Positions 51,882 through 60,573 of a stretch of 64,000 nt of DNA are shown here, one piece after another. The DNA is from UBA1672 sp050633505. GTDB taxonomy: Bacteria; Pseudomonadota; Alphaproteobacteria; Micavibrionales; Micavibrionaceae. Numbering within the stretch: the first letter of the stretch is position 1; the number at the start of each line of letters is the position of its first letter. The position numbers and the translations under genes were made by a program. The notes beneath the pieces were generated by a model. It did not search any database and was not told where the DNA came from. It saw nothing but the letters and a program-made list of their open reading frames with translations. The stretch lies in the NCBI GenBank assembly GCA_050633505.1, contig JBOEGQ010000013.1, positions 248,001 to 312,000 of the forward strand, in the 5' to 3' direction.

Positions 51882-51916
51882 AAAAGTCCATAACAACTGC
51901 GCTGTTATGGACTTTT
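51882..51916 (-). terminator. Strong terminator after the His-rich gene
   Basis: A perfect 14-bp stem AAAAGTCCATAACA / TGTTATGGACTTTT with a 7-base loop. Read on the minus strand it ends in a T run, 35 bp after the stop at 51951. Confidence 0.9.
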
Positions 51917-51950
51917 AAAGAGTTATAATAGGTCTGAAAACCGAGATGTA

Positions 51951-53276
51951 TTACGCGATGGAGTGATCATTCTCACTTGTGTGTTCATGATCTCCATCAA
52001 TCTCGTATGCGGCATCTATATCATGGTCTTCTACGTCGTGTAGCACTTCATCATTAAAGGCAAGATGCGTTTCGTGTTTTGCATTGCCCTTATCTACGCG
52101 TGTCGCAGAAGTTGCCTCGGCAACTGCCACGGCAAGAGGTGCTTTCTTTTCGTTTAGCTCCTCTGGTAAGGCAGCTAAGCCCTCAAATTTTGAACCCATG
52201 TCCACACTGCCGTGCTTATGCCTGTGTCCGTTACCATGCCCATGATGTCTATCATGGCGTCTGTTATGACGTTTATGGTGTTTTTTGTGATGTTTATTAC
52301 GTTGGTATATATCGTAAATGTGGATGATATCGTCCACTGCGTCATGTCCGTGCCCATGTCCGCGGTGGTGTCCGCCATGCCCACGATGGTTACGGTGTCC
52401 GCGATGATGTCCGTGTCCACGGTGCTGGTGCCCTCTACGCCAGTGTACAGAGCCATAACTATGGTGCGCGCTATGATCTAGAATGTCCATAATTCTGTAT
52501 TGCATATTATTGAAATGCGCACGTGAATAGCTCATATGTCTTTGCGGTTGATGAGAGTAGGTGTGGCTTCTTCCATAACCATGAAAGTTATCGCCTTGAA
52601 CACTTCCGGCATCAAGCCCGTTTTTACGATAGGCGATATGCCCCGCATGTTTCCCGTTATGATCATGCCTTGATAGGACGTTAACAGTAATATCTTGTGT
52701 TCCGTCTTCGTTATCCCACGAAGAGAGAACCATCCGGTTAAAGCCGTTCGTTTGTCTTCTTTGACCATATCCATTGCGGCGATCATCCTGATCAAGTTGA
52801 CTGTGGTTGTGGCTCATATCTAATGCCAAATTGGGATGCCCGGGTATGTCAAAATGTGCGATGCCATTATGTACGGTAATATCTGAATTTCTTAGGTCGA
52901 TATCGCCCGGAAGTGTAACTGTATCACTTTCATTAGATATAGGGCTATGTGGGGTAAATTTAATGTACGCTGCCCTTTGATCCGGAGCATTGCTACGACC
53001 CGGTGTGTGCGCATATACACCTTGCACAGGTCCGGCTTGTGCCAGTAAAATACCATTTTCGAAATCTATAGAGCTTTGTGTGAAGCCTGCATCTTCCGCA
53101 TTTGCATCGTTGAATTGTTGCAATGTTCCGTCTTTTGCAACAATCAGAACAGGATTGTCTAAATCTATTTCAGGTCTTCCGGCAGGTGCTTGCGCAACAA
53201 TTTCGTATCCGGGACTGTTTAGCTGTGTTTGTAGATCCGCTAGATTATCGTCTAAGCTTGTATCTGCATCTATCAT
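51951..53276 (-). CDS. Histidine-rich unrecognised protein, 441 aa
   Basis: No family recognised. The N-terminal 160 residues look beta-rich (DNPVLIVAKDGTLQQFNDAN, DTVTLPGDIDLRNSDITV). Residues about 265-365 are packed with His, Arg and Gly (HRGHGHHRGHRNHRGHGG, and KHHKKHHKRHNRRHDRHHG), a likely metal-binding or very flexible basic stretch. It is followed by SVDMGSKFEGLAALPEELNE. The similar block SVDVDEQFDKSKGLPEETEE occurs in the neighbouring 164-residue protein. The tail is acidic with more His. There is no signal peptide or membrane helix. AGGGGAAG precedes the start, and a strong terminator follows. The LPGDIDL part resembles LPAGVHV in the 54111 protein, so the three may be related. Confidence 0.72.
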   Translation of the reverse strand: MIDADTSLDDNLADLQTQLNSPGYEIVAQAPAGRPEIDLDNPVLIVAKDGTLQQFNDANAEDAGFTQSSIDFENGILLAQAGPVQGVYAHTPGRSNAPDQRAAYIKFTPHSPISNESDTVTLPGDIDLRNSDITVHNGIAHFDIPGHPNLALDMSHNHSQLDQDDRRNGYGQRRQTNGFNRMVLSSWDNEDGTQDITVNVLSRHDHNGKHAGHIAYRKNGLDAGSVQGDNFHGYGRSHTYSHQPQRHMSYSRAHFNNMQYRIMDILDHSAHHSYGSVHWRRGHQHRGHGHHRGHRNHRGHGGHHRGHGHGHDAVDDIIHIYDIYQRNKHHKKHHKRHNRRHDRHHGHGNGHRHKHGSVDMGSKFEGLAALPEELNEKKAPLAVAVAEATSATRVDKGNAKHETHLAFNDEVLHDVEDHDIDAAYEIDGDHEHTSENDHSIA

Positions 53277-53428
53277 AATCTTCCCCTATATATCGTCTTA
53301 TGGTTTTGTTTTTGTCCTTATTTCATCTGGGAACTCTCCCGTTGATGTTGAAGGCGTCGCGTATGTTTACGCTATATCACATAAAATATGTGCGCATTCT
53401 AAAGGAATTTATAGTCAATATGCAAGAA

Positions 53429-53456
53429 AAAAGCCCCATACATATGAAAGGGCTTT
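53429..53456 (-). terminator. Terminator after the small glycine-zipper gene
   Basis: AAAGCCC and GGGCTTT form a stem around a 13-base centre. On the minus strand it is followed by a T run, about 30 bp after the stop at 53485. Confidence 0.72.
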
Positions 53457-53484
53457 ATTACGGTTGTTATTGTAAAGTTGTATT

Positions 53485-53979
53485 TTATGCAGTGATCTTG
53501 AAGTTTGCTTCATTTGCTGCATCCAGTTCCGCAGTTTGACCTGCAACAACTTCCGGATTATCTGCACCCATCTCACTTGCGATTGCTGCAATTTGCTCTT
53601 CTGTTTCTTCAGGAAGGCCTTTGCTTTTATCAAACTGCTCGTCCACATCCACGCTACTGTGGTGATGTGGGTGAGTATGTCTTGTGCCACCACGTATATG
53701 TCTATGTTCAATGTCTAGACCTGGGTGATAGTGGAGTTTTCCTGCAGGTCTGTGTCTGTGTCCATGCCCTCGTCCATGATGATCATCTTTGCCATCATCA
53801 CATTCCTTGTGTCCACCGACTGCACCAGCAACGCCGCCAACGACTTCGCCGACCTGACCGTTACCGCCAAGTGCTTCATCGATAATACCACCGATTACGC
53901 TACCGGCTGCAGCACCAGCTGCTGTACATACATCTTGTCCATCTCCGTGATGTCCATGACGACCATGACGCTTACCCAT
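53485..53979 (-). CDS. Small glycine-zipper, His-rich protein with ANFKITA end, 164 aa
   Basis: Starts with a His/Arg/Gly leader (MGKRHGRHGHHGDGQDVC), with no signal peptide. Residues about 19-57 are a glycine-zipper module (AAGAAAGSVIGGIIDEAL, GGVAGAVGG) flanked by Cys, like the 17-kDa antigen type two-helix module. A second His-rich part (GRGHGHRHR, TRHTHPHHH) leads to SVDVDEQFDKSKGLPEETEE. The last 27 residues are GADNPEVVAGQTAEL followed by DAANEANFKITA. The 414-codon neighbour upstream ends in nearly the same way. AAGGGGAT precedes the ATG. No function known. Confidence 0.72.
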   Translation of the reverse strand: MGKRHGRHGHHGDGQDVCTAAGAAAGSVIGGIIDEALGGNGQVGEVVGGVAGAVGGHKECDDGKDDHHGRGHGHRHRPAGKLHYHPGLDIEHRHIRGGTRHTHPHHHSSVDVDEQFDKSKGLPEETEEQIAAIASEMGADNPEVVAGQTAELDAANEANFKITA

Positions 53980-54051
53980 TGATTTATCCCCTTATTTTAT
54001 TTCTAATTTTCATATTTATACTATAATAACGCATACGCGGTTTACAAAGCA

Positions 54052-54091
54052 AGAAAAAACCATGGACATAAATATTCCTGCGGTTTTTTCT
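54052..54091 (-). terminator. Probable terminator after the double glycine-zipper gene
   Basis: AGAAAAAACC (54052-54061) and GGTTTTTTCT (54082-54091) pair over 10 bp around a 20-base centre. The stem carries U tracts on both strands, about 20 bp after the stop at 54111. Confidence 0.55.
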
Positions 54092-54110
54092 GTTTCAGTT
54101 ATATGTGCCT

Positions 54111-55253
54111 TTAAGCAGTGATCTTGAAATTTGCATCGTTTGCAGCGGTTAGATCGTTATCTATACCGGCAACAACAGCCGGGTTATCAGCGCCGATTGA
54201 TTTGACAATGCCTTCGATACTTTCATCAGGGTTTGCTTCACTGTTAAAGCCAACTTTGTCATCTGCTTTAGGTGCTTCACCTTCGCTTTTTTGTTGGCTT
54301 TTACAAGCTTCGTTTCCAATGACTGCTCCGCCAACGGCGCCAATAACAGTGCCCTCGGTATCGTGGCCTTTTTTACCGCCAATGAGATTACCAAGTCCAC
54401 CACCGATTACGGCGCCAATGATGCTTTCTTTAGCACAGCTTTCTTGTTCAGCTTCTGTACCGTCCGGAGTTGTCTGTGTGTTATCTGTTGTCGTGTCTTT
54501 TTCTTCAACTACAGGCGCGTCACTTGTTTTGGCTTCCGGTTGTTCAACTGGCTGTTCAGGCGCTTTACCGCCTGTGCTTTCACCGTTCTGCGATGCTTCA
54601 CAAATGATTTTACCTGCAACCGCGCCGCCAATGGCGCCAATAACAGTACCTTCAGTATCCTTACCTTTATTACCGCCAACGTGGTTACCAATGGCACCAC
54701 CAATAACTGCGCCAGCTATACCAGCCTTGGTACATGCATCAAGATTGTTACCATGATGAGCCCCTCCAACAGGTGTAATCGTTGTATAACCACTGTTATA
54801 GCCACGGGCATCTACATATCCGGCGTAGTAAGGTTGTGATGCATCCTTTTCAGGCCATGTGGCAGGTCTCATCTTATTGCCGATTACCTCAAGACTTACG
54901 GTTTGTGAACCGTCCGGATTGCCTGAGCCCTCAAAAGTCAGGCGTGGGCCATCTCTATGTTCATTTTTGGGATTTCCGAACGTTGCAAAACGTTTGTCTA
55001 ATTCCAAAGTGATTTCGCCACCACTGTTGAGCTGTAAGTTAATAGCGCCACCCTTTGTGAATTTGTCACCTACACCAGTGTAGTGGCCGCTTAATGTATA
55101 GCTTTCAACATGAACCCCTGCTGGTAGGACGAGATTATCGCTCGCCGATCTGTTACCGTAGCCTATGCCAAAGTTTTCAATATATGTATTATCAACTGGA
55201 CTGACGTGGAATTCGTCTAATGCCTTTGGTGTCCCGCGCATGTAGTCTGACAT
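54111..55253 (-). CDS. Double glycine-zipper protein with ANFKITA end, 380 aa
   Basis: I start it at the ATG at 55253 (MSDYMRGTPKALDEF) because AGGGGT lies about 8 bases upstream; the frame itself is open to 55355. The first 150 residues are beta-rich (NLVLPAGVHVESYTLSG, then INLQLNSGGEITLELDKRFA) without a signal peptide. Two glycine-zipper modules follow. One has AGIAGAVIGGAIGNHVGG and GTVIGAIGGAVAGKIIC; the other has GAVIGGGLGNLIGGKKGHD and GTVIGAVGGAVIGNEAC. Each sits between Cys residues, and a Thr/Glu/Pro-rich acidic linker separates them. The C-terminal GADNPAVVAGIDNDL and TAANDANFKITA repeat the ending of the downstream protein. The function is unknown; membrane insertion by the zippers is plausible. 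Confidence 0.72.
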   Translation of the reverse strand: MSDYMRGTPKALDEFHVSPVDNTYIENFGIGYGNRSASDNLVLPAGVHVESYTLSGHYTGVGDKFTKGGAINLQLNSGGEITLELDKRFATFGNPKNEHRDGPRLTFEGSGNPDGSQTVSLEVIGNKMRPATWPEKDASQPYYAGYVDARGYNSGYTTITPVGGAHHGNNLDACTKAGIAGAVIGGAIGNHVGGNKGKDTEGTVIGAIGGAVAGKIICEASQNGESTGGKAPEQPVEQPEAKTSDAPVVEEKDTTTDNTQTTPDGTEAEQESCAKESIIGAVIGGGLGNLIGGKKGHDTEGTVIGAVGGAVIGNEACKSQQKSEGEAPKADDKVGFNSEANPDESIEGIVKSIGADNPAVVAGIDNDLTAANDANFKITA

Positions 55254-55367
55254 AAAAATTACCCCTATAAATTGTTTATAATCCTTTGTTTCACACGTAT
55301 ACGTTATCAATGCACACATGGTGAAGATTCCATAATCCTCACATTTGAAACTCAACCTTTATATAAG

Positions 55368-55396
55368 ATATCCCATATTTGTTGAGAAAAAGTCAA
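55368..55396 (-). promoter_or_regulatory. Possible promoter for the glycine-zipper cluster
   Basis: On the minus strand TTGACT (55396-55391) is followed after 17 bases by GGATAT, with TATATAA slightly further on. This is about 115 bp before the chosen start at 55253. The -10 is poor. Confidence 0.3.
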
Positions 55397-55508
55397 TAAA
55401 ATAGTGAGCATGACCCTATATACAGGCTCTAGGCCTTTCTTATTTCACCATATGCAAGGGAATAATGACGTGTGATGCCATCCTTATTATAAGCACAACT
55501 GTGCAGTT

Positions 55509-56171
55509 TTACCCAAGAGACATGCGTAGGCCTATGTCGGCGTTTTTCTCTCGGTCATAATTGTAGGAAACCTTCTCGTCTCCTTTTGGCTCCATATAGC
55601 TGGGTGGAGCCACTTTTGTGACCAAATCCATTCCTTTTGATAAAATATCGGTGGCACGTATTTGGGCATGATTGATTTGTCTCGTTAATTCGGAAAAGGC
55701 ATTGGTGAAGGCCTCTTTTGCGATTTCCAAGCCCATGACGACCATCTCTTTAATTTCACCAAGTGCGGGGACTTGGCCTTCTGCGCTATCGCCAAAACGT
55801 GCGGCAATCAGATCAACGTCTTCCAGTTTTTTATTCGCCGGTTTTTTTCCGCCACTGCCTCCGCTGCTTTTTCCCTTTTTTTCCTCTTCATCGTCCTGAT
55901 CGTCGTCATTATCATTTACGACATTGATTTTGACGTGAGTGGGAGTTTGGAAACAGACAGGGTATTTTTTGATGACTTCCGGGGCGAGTTGCTTGCCGCT
56001 TAATCCTGGGCGAATGTCTATTTCAATAGTATCAGGTGTGCGCCAATCAATGACAACGCAATGGTTTTTGTATTCGCCAATTTGTTGACACGGCTTTACA
56101 ACACGTTTACCGGGGTAAAGTGTCTCTTTAACATCGGCTTCCTCTAAGAACTTTTCCAAATTGACGTGCAT
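55509..56171 (-). CDS. Unrecognised protein with acidic/lysine linker, 220 aa
   Basis: No family recognised. I use the ATG at 56171 (MHVNLEKFLEEADVKETLYP), because GGAG lies 8 bases upstream; the frame is open a further nine codons. The first 100 residues are a mixed domain (KNHCVVIDWRTPDTIEIDIR and PTHVKINVV). A highly charged linker follows (DDDQDDEEEKKGKSSGGSGG), then a helical C-terminal part (EIKEMVVMGLEIAKEAFTNA) and a polar end. There is no signal peptide. It may belong with the three minus-strand genes downstream, but no shared motif is visible. Confidence 0.7.
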   Translation of the reverse strand: MHVNLEKFLEEADVKETLYPGKRVVKPCQQIGEYKNHCVVIDWRTPDTIEIDIRPGLSGKQLAPEVIKKYPVCFQTPTHVKINVVNDNDDDQDDEEEKKGKSSGGSGGKKPANKKLEDVDLIAARFGDSAEGQVPALGEIKEMVVMGLEIAKEAFTNAFSELTRQINHAQIRATDILSKGMDLVTKVAPPSYMEPKGDEKVSYNYDREKNADIGLRMSLG

Positions 56172-56378
56172 TTTTATTACTCCATAGTCTGTAAGCAAAG
56201 ATTTCTGCCTGTATCATTTTAAATAAAGGCGAAAATGTATATTTCCATAAGTGTGTTAATAATTGCGCGAAAAGATTAAAAATGGCTTAATTTCGAGGCA
56301 TTTTGCCCAAATGTCCTAATTCTCTTTTGCATATGAGTTCTGTTTGCTGTTACAGTGTATGTTGGGAATATATTGTAT

Positions 56379-57104
56379 ATGAGTATTAGAATGATGAAAC
56401 GTCCGTTTCTATGTTTGGTCTTAACAGGTGTTTTAACGTTGTCTTCTGTTTCGTCGTATCAGGAGCTTCACGCTCAAGAGCTGTGGAATCGTGATGCGCC
56501 CGGGACGACATCTGACATTACATATGAAGAAGGAAAAGTCGTAGGACCGCAAACTTACTACAATGTGAAACGTCGCTTCTTTTCTAAAACTGAACATGGC
56601 AATTACATCTTATATAATTATCACGATAAAATTGTGCGCTATGACAGAGAGCGTTTCCAAAATCAGATTCGCGCAGTTCAGTCGATGAATATCGCACGTG
56701 AGCAAAGCCAACCTGCAGAGTGGGGGCGTTTGTCTGCGAGCGCCTTGAGACACCGCCAGACCGATACAGATCGCGCTTTACAGATTGAGTATGAGCGCAA
56801 CCTTGTTGCCAAGGAAAAACAACTTGCAAGCCTTAGAAGGGCAGAAAAGGCAAGTGAAGAGGCAGAGCTGCGTCGTCTGGAAAAGGTTAAAAGGCTTCGC
56901 ACAGATAGGCTTGTTCGTAAAGCAGAGCGTGATGAACGAAAAAGAATTGCTCTTGGCCTATCTTCAGGTCATACAAATTCCTATAGTAGTGCGAATTCTT
57001 CCAATTCCACTGCAAAGACGCGGAAGAATAACGGGCGTGTGACCAAAGTTCATAGCAACAGCAGCACCCAAGAGCCGAACCGCCTTTTCAATCAATATGA
57101 TTAA
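56379..57104 (+). CDS. Unrecognised exported coiled-coil protein, 241 aa
   Basis: An N-terminal signal peptide (MKRPFLCLVLTGVLTLSSVS, cleaved about SSYQELHAQ) indicates export. The frame is open from a GTG at 56355; the ATG at 56379 or 56391 puts the signal peptide at the very start and is preferred. The mature part begins with a short mixed domain (TYYNVKRRFFSKTEHGNYIL, YHDKIVRYDRERF). Then comes a long Arg/Lys/Glu coiled coil (about 125-200) and a Ser/Asn-rich tail. No family recognised. It stands alone between divergent and downstream transport genes. Confidence 0.72.
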   Translation: MSIRMMKRPFLCLVLTGVLTLSSVSSYQELHAQELWNRDAPGTTSDITYEEGKVVGPQTYYNVKRRFFSKTEHGNYILYNYHDKIVRYDRERFQNQIRAVQSMNIAREQSQPAEWGRLSASALRHRQTDTDRALQIEYERNLVAKEKQLASLRRAEKASEEAELRRLEKVKRLRTDRLVRKAERDERKRIALGLSSGHTNSYSSANSSNSTAKTRKNNGRVTKVHSNSSTQEPNRLFNQYD

Positions 57105-57171
57105 TATTGTTCTATAAATTTTCAAGTCTTCTTGGCTCGTTTATTGGCTTTATGTGTGCTATCGTGCGCGT

Positions 57172-58011
57172 ATGGAATTTCTTATCACCTATTTCCCTCT
57201 TATACTGGGATTGATGTGCCTTGGGGCTGTTGCGGGGTTCCTGGCGGGGCTTCTCGGTGTTGGTGGGGGGATTGTTCTGGTTCCTGGATTATATGCCATT
57301 TTTTCTTTGTTAGAGGGCGAAGTTCCGTACGATTCCGCGTATCTCATGCATGTTTGTGTTGGGACATCTTTGGCGACGATTATACCGACAGGGTTTTCTT
57401 CTGCTCGAGCTCATCATAAAAGGGGGAGCGTTGATCTAACCCTTATTCGTATGATTGGTTCTGGTGTTCTTATTGGGGTTGTGTGTGGTTCTTGGTTGGC
57501 TGGAATATTAGATGTTGTGGCAATGAAGATGATTTTTGCCGGGGCTTTACTTGTTCTTTCCGTTCTTATGATTACAGGTGGGGGGAAGCTCCAGGCGGAT
57601 TCATCCTTCCTATGCCAGCCTTTCACCGGGATTGCCGGTTGTGTGATTGGCTGCGTATCAACTTTGATCGGGATTGGTGGTGCGACGTTAAGTGTTCCTT
57701 ACATGAACATGCATCAGGTTGGTATGCATCGCGCCGTAGGCAGTGCATCTGCGTTAGGCCTTGTTATTGCAATTCCTGCTTCATTGGGGTTTGTCATTAT
57801 CGGGTGGGGGGTGGATGGGTTGCCGCCTTTTTCCTTGGGTTATGTGAATCTTTTGGCTTGGATTTGTATTATCCCGGTCAGTGTCTTAAGTGCTCCACTT
57901 GGGGTGTGGGCTGCGCATAAGGTCAGTGTGAAAAAACTGAAATTCATTTTTGCGATTTTTGTTTTGGTTGTTGCCGTGAATATGTGGCGAAAAATTTTGT
58001 TGGGAGGATAA
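57172..58011 (+). CDS. TauE/SafE-family permease
   Basis: A predicted eight-helix inner-membrane carrier of the sulfite exporter TauE/SafE group. The first repeat has GFLAGLLGVGGGIVLVPGLY and the second GCVSTLIGIGGATLSVPYMN, the diagnostic paired G-x-G-G motifs. MHVCVGTSLATIIPT and HRAVGSASALGLVIAIP match as well. The frame is open from 57154; the ATG at 57172 gives MEFLITYFPLILG, placing the first helix at the N-terminus as in relatives. Known members move sulfite, sulfoacetate or related anions; the substrate here is unknown. It ends 3 bases before the polymerase gene. Confidence 0.88.
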   Translation: MEFLITYFPLILGLMCLGAVAGFLAGLLGVGGGIVLVPGLYAIFSLLEGEVPYDSAYLMHVCVGTSLATIIPTGFSSARAHHKRGSVDLTLIRMIGSGVLIGVVCGSWLAGILDVVAMKMIFAGALLVLSVLMITGGGKLQADSSFLCQPFTGIAGCVIGCVSTLIGIGGATLSVPYMNMHQVGMHRAVGSASALGLVIAIPASLGFVIIGWGVDGLPPFSLGYVNLLAWICIIPVSVLSAPLGVWAAHKVSVKKLKFIFAIFVLVVAVNMWRKILLGG

Positions 58012-58013
58012 CA

Positions 58014-59285
58014 ATGTATGTGAGAGCGAGCACTGTTTCACATTATGATTTCCCCTTGCAGATTGATTCATACGATTATCGTATTATTTGCTTTTTTATC
58101 GCTTGTGTTCTTTATGCCGTTCTGGGGTCCCCAACGCCAGATACATTTGGTTATGTTGAGGTTTTGATCGGTGTTCTATTGGCATTAAGCGTTGGCGCGG
58201 GGCGGATGCGGGATGCTCTCTTACAACCGATCAACCGAATAGAAACAAAAAAGAGATATTGGAAAAGCGCAGGCCAAGCCTTTCTTTTATATGGTTTAAG
58301 CGTGCCTTTATTGGTCTCTGTTTTATCTGGATATGCGCCCAAGGCCATTATGCGAGACATTCTTCCTTTCTTATTCCTGTTTTTACCTCTTCTTTTGCTT
58401 CAGGTTATTCGTGCGCGTCCGTATTATTTTCGGGTGATTCTATGTTCGGTCTGTTTGATTGGGATTTTATTTTCAATCAGATCTGTTTCTATGCGCTATG
58501 CATTGGGGTGCCCATATTGGTGCGGGGATGAGCTTTTATATTTAGAGAATATGCCGACCGTATTGTTCTCCTGTCTGTTTTTGATCGGTGTGGCGATGCA
58601 TCGTGTGGCCAGATGCTTTTCTCTTAAATCGTGTCTTATTGCCTTTTCTTTATTGGCGTTAAGTTTGGTTCCTCTTGTGTCCATGATTTTGACGCTTCAG
58701 CGCGCCAGTGTCGGCGCCGTGTTTTTGTATGTGTTGGTGTTGTTGATTTATCATGTTGTTAGATCGCCTGAACGTGCCTTTGGTGTTGTTGTGGTGTTGC
58801 TTACCGCCTTTTCAATAGCAGGCCTTTCTTTCTATGGTATTTCTTCATCATTGTTGGTGAAGACACAAAAAGTCGGATTGAATATGAGGCCGCAGGAATT
58901 TTATGCTGTTTGGCAGGTGGTAACAGCCAGTCCTATATCGTTTTTATTCGGGATTGGGTGGGGTGGTTCGTTTGCGTCTCCGGCTGTTGGAGGATTGAAT
59001 GTAAATTTTACACATAATTTTTTCTCCAGCATTTTCCTTAAAACAGGTGTTCTGGGGATTATATTTGGAATCGCTTATGTATCGGGGATTTTAGAGCGCT
59101 CGTTTCGTGTTATTTTGAAGAATCCGACATTAGGTTTGGCAATTTTTATGCCTGTTATGATTGATATAACCCTGTATGCGAGCTTTAAATCCCTGGATTT
59201 TGGTTTGATGCTTTTGCTGATCTCCGGCTCTTTGGTATACTTGCGTCAATCCGAATCAAAAAATATATTGAGCGTTCATGCGTAG
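58014..59285 (+). CDS. O-antigen ligase/polymerase-like (Wzy/WaaL-type) membrane protein
   Basis: A 423-residue protein with about eleven membrane helices. It contains a periplasmic loop with LNMRPQEFYAVWQVVTASPI and FLFGIGWGGSFASPAVGG, then the NFTHNFFSSIFLKTGVLGII stretch. The last two match the G-x-G-x-G and H-N-x-x motifs of the O-antigen ligase superfamily. GGGAGG lies 6-10 bases before the ATG at 58014; an upstream in-frame start at 57984 would overlap the permease. In this locus a repeat-unit polymerase role is the simplest reading. The stop overlaps the next start by 8 bp. Confidence 0.75.
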   Translation: MYVRASTVSHYDFPLQIDSYDYRIICFFIACVLYAVLGSPTPDTFGYVEVLIGVLLALSVGAGRMRDALLQPINRIETKKRYWKSAGQAFLLYGLSVPLLVSVLSGYAPKAIMRDILPFLFLFLPLLLLQVIRARPYYFRVILCSVCLIGILFSIRSVSMRYALGCPYWCGDELLYLENMPTVLFSCLFLIGVAMHRVARCFSLKSCLIAFSLLALSLVPLVSMILTLQRASVGAVFLYVLVLLIYHVVRSPERAFGVVVVLLTAFSIAGLSFYGISSSLLVKTQKVGLNMRPQEFYAVWQVVTASPISFLFGIGWGGSFASPAVGGLNVNFTHNFFSSIFLKTGVLGIIFGIAYVSGILERSFRVILKNPTLGLAIFMPVMIDITLYASFKSLDFGLMLLLISGSLVYLRQSESKNILSVHA

Positions 59286-60510
59286 ACCTACCGTTTTGTT
59301 TATTAATAGAGTGTTCCCACCTGTTCATGGTGCAAGTGGGCGTGTGCTGAAGGATCTTGCACAGGCATTTGCGCGTGAGGGATGGCACGTCACGGTTATA
59401 TCTTCCGGGCCGAAGGCTGGTGAAGAACGTATTCCGGGAGTTCGCATTATTCGCGTGAAGGGGCCGGAAAGGCCTGCTTCTGTTTTTGCATATGTTTGGG
59501 TCTGGATTAAAATGCTGATTTTGGCATTGCGATTAAAAGGCCGTCATCTTGTCGTGACCATGAGTGATCCGCCGCTGACTGTTTTTGCCGGGCAAATTAT
59601 CGCGCGATGGAAAAAAAGTCGCCATATTAACTGGTGTCATGATTTGTATCCTGAGCTGTTACCGGTGATTGGTATGCGAATACCGGACTGGGCTATGGCG
59701 CGGTTAAAGTCCTTACGTAATCGATGCATGCAACGATGTGATAAGGTTGTGGTTGTCGGGCGATGTATGGCGAAATATCTTGCACAAGAGGGAATTGATG
59801 CGCGGAAAATTGCAATGATTCCCAATTGGCCTGATGTTGAGTTAACGGATTCCGAGATGATTGAAACAACGGGTAAAACATATCAGGATTTAGACCCTGA
59901 GGTTGCCCGTCCGTTTGATGAGCAGAAAAAATCACAAGAGCGCTTTCGTATTCTATATGCAGGAAATCTTGGGCGGGCGCATTGCGTTGAAACAGTTATT
60001 GATGCGGCCGAAGTTTTACAAAAGCAGGAAAGTGATGTCGAGTTCGTATTTGTCGGCAATGGAAAGCGCTTTGATGAGCTTGCAGAACTGCGTGCGAAGA
60101 GGGGGTTGGATAATATACGCCTTCTTCCGTTCCAACCGGTTGAGAATCTGCGTGAGATGATGGAAAGTGGCTATGTTCACTTAATTTCTATGAAAGATGA
60201 TGCCGCAGGATATCTGGTGCCGTCGAAACTGTATGCTGCTCTTGCGGTGGCGCGTCCATCAATCTTTATTGGTCCATCTCAATCAGAAACGGCAAAAGTT
60301 TTGAATGATTTTGAGGCTGGCGTTGTTGTGGCGCATGGTGATGCTGAAGCCTTGGTAAAGGCGGTTAACGGGTATCGCCATGATACTGATTTATGGCAGG
60401 TCGGGCAGAATGGCGCGGCGCGTGCGCGCGATGTCTTTACACCGCAAGATTCGCTAAAGGCTTGGGCAGGGCGTGCAATGGATGTTGTCCATGATGATCT
60501 AAAGGCTTGA
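59278..60510 (+). CDS. GT4-family glycosyltransferase
   Basis: A 410-residue GT-B enzyme. The N-terminal lobe begins TVLFINRVFPPVHGASGRVL, with the Gly-rich loop used by GT4 enzymes of the WcaI/WbuB kind. Later segments include WCHDLYPELLPVIG, NRCMQRCDKVVVVGRCMAKY, IPNWPDVEL, RILYAGNLGRAHCVETVIDA and FVFVGNGKRFDEL. The nucleotide-sugar site is DAAGYLVPSKLYAALAVARP. It probably adds a sugar to a lipid-linked repeat unit at the inner membrane; the sugar is unknown. It overlaps the upstream polymerase by 8 bp. Confidence 0.88.
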   Translation: MRRPTVLFINRVFPPVHGASGRVLKDLAQAFAREGWHVTVISSGPKAGEERIPGVRIIRVKGPERPASVFAYVWVWIKMLILALRLKGRHLVVTMSDPPLTVFAGQIIARWKKSRHINWCHDLYPELLPVIGMRIPDWAMARLKSLRNRCMQRCDKVVVVGRCMAKYLAQEGIDARKIAMIPNWPDVELTDSEMIETTGKTYQDLDPEVARPFDEQKKSQERFRILYAGNLGRAHCVETVIDAAEVLQKQESDVEFVFVGNGKRFDELAELRAKRGLDNIRLLPFQPVENLREMMESGYVHLISMKDDAAGYLVPSKLYAALAVARPSIFIGPSQSETAKVLNDFEAGVVVAHGDAEALVKAVNGYRHDTDLWQVGQNGAARARDVFTPQDSLKAWAGRAMDVVHDDLKA

Positions 60511-60573
60511 TTTTTAATCGATGCTTGCTTATCCCTGATGGTGTACGTGTTGTGATAATGGGGAGGAATACAC

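Noticed and set aside
52079..52481. Plus-strand frames opposite the His-rich region (Met/Val/Thr-rich)
   Set aside because: They mirror the CAT/GTG-rich antisense of His and Gly codons, have no ribosome site, and lie opposite a frame with a start signal and terminator.
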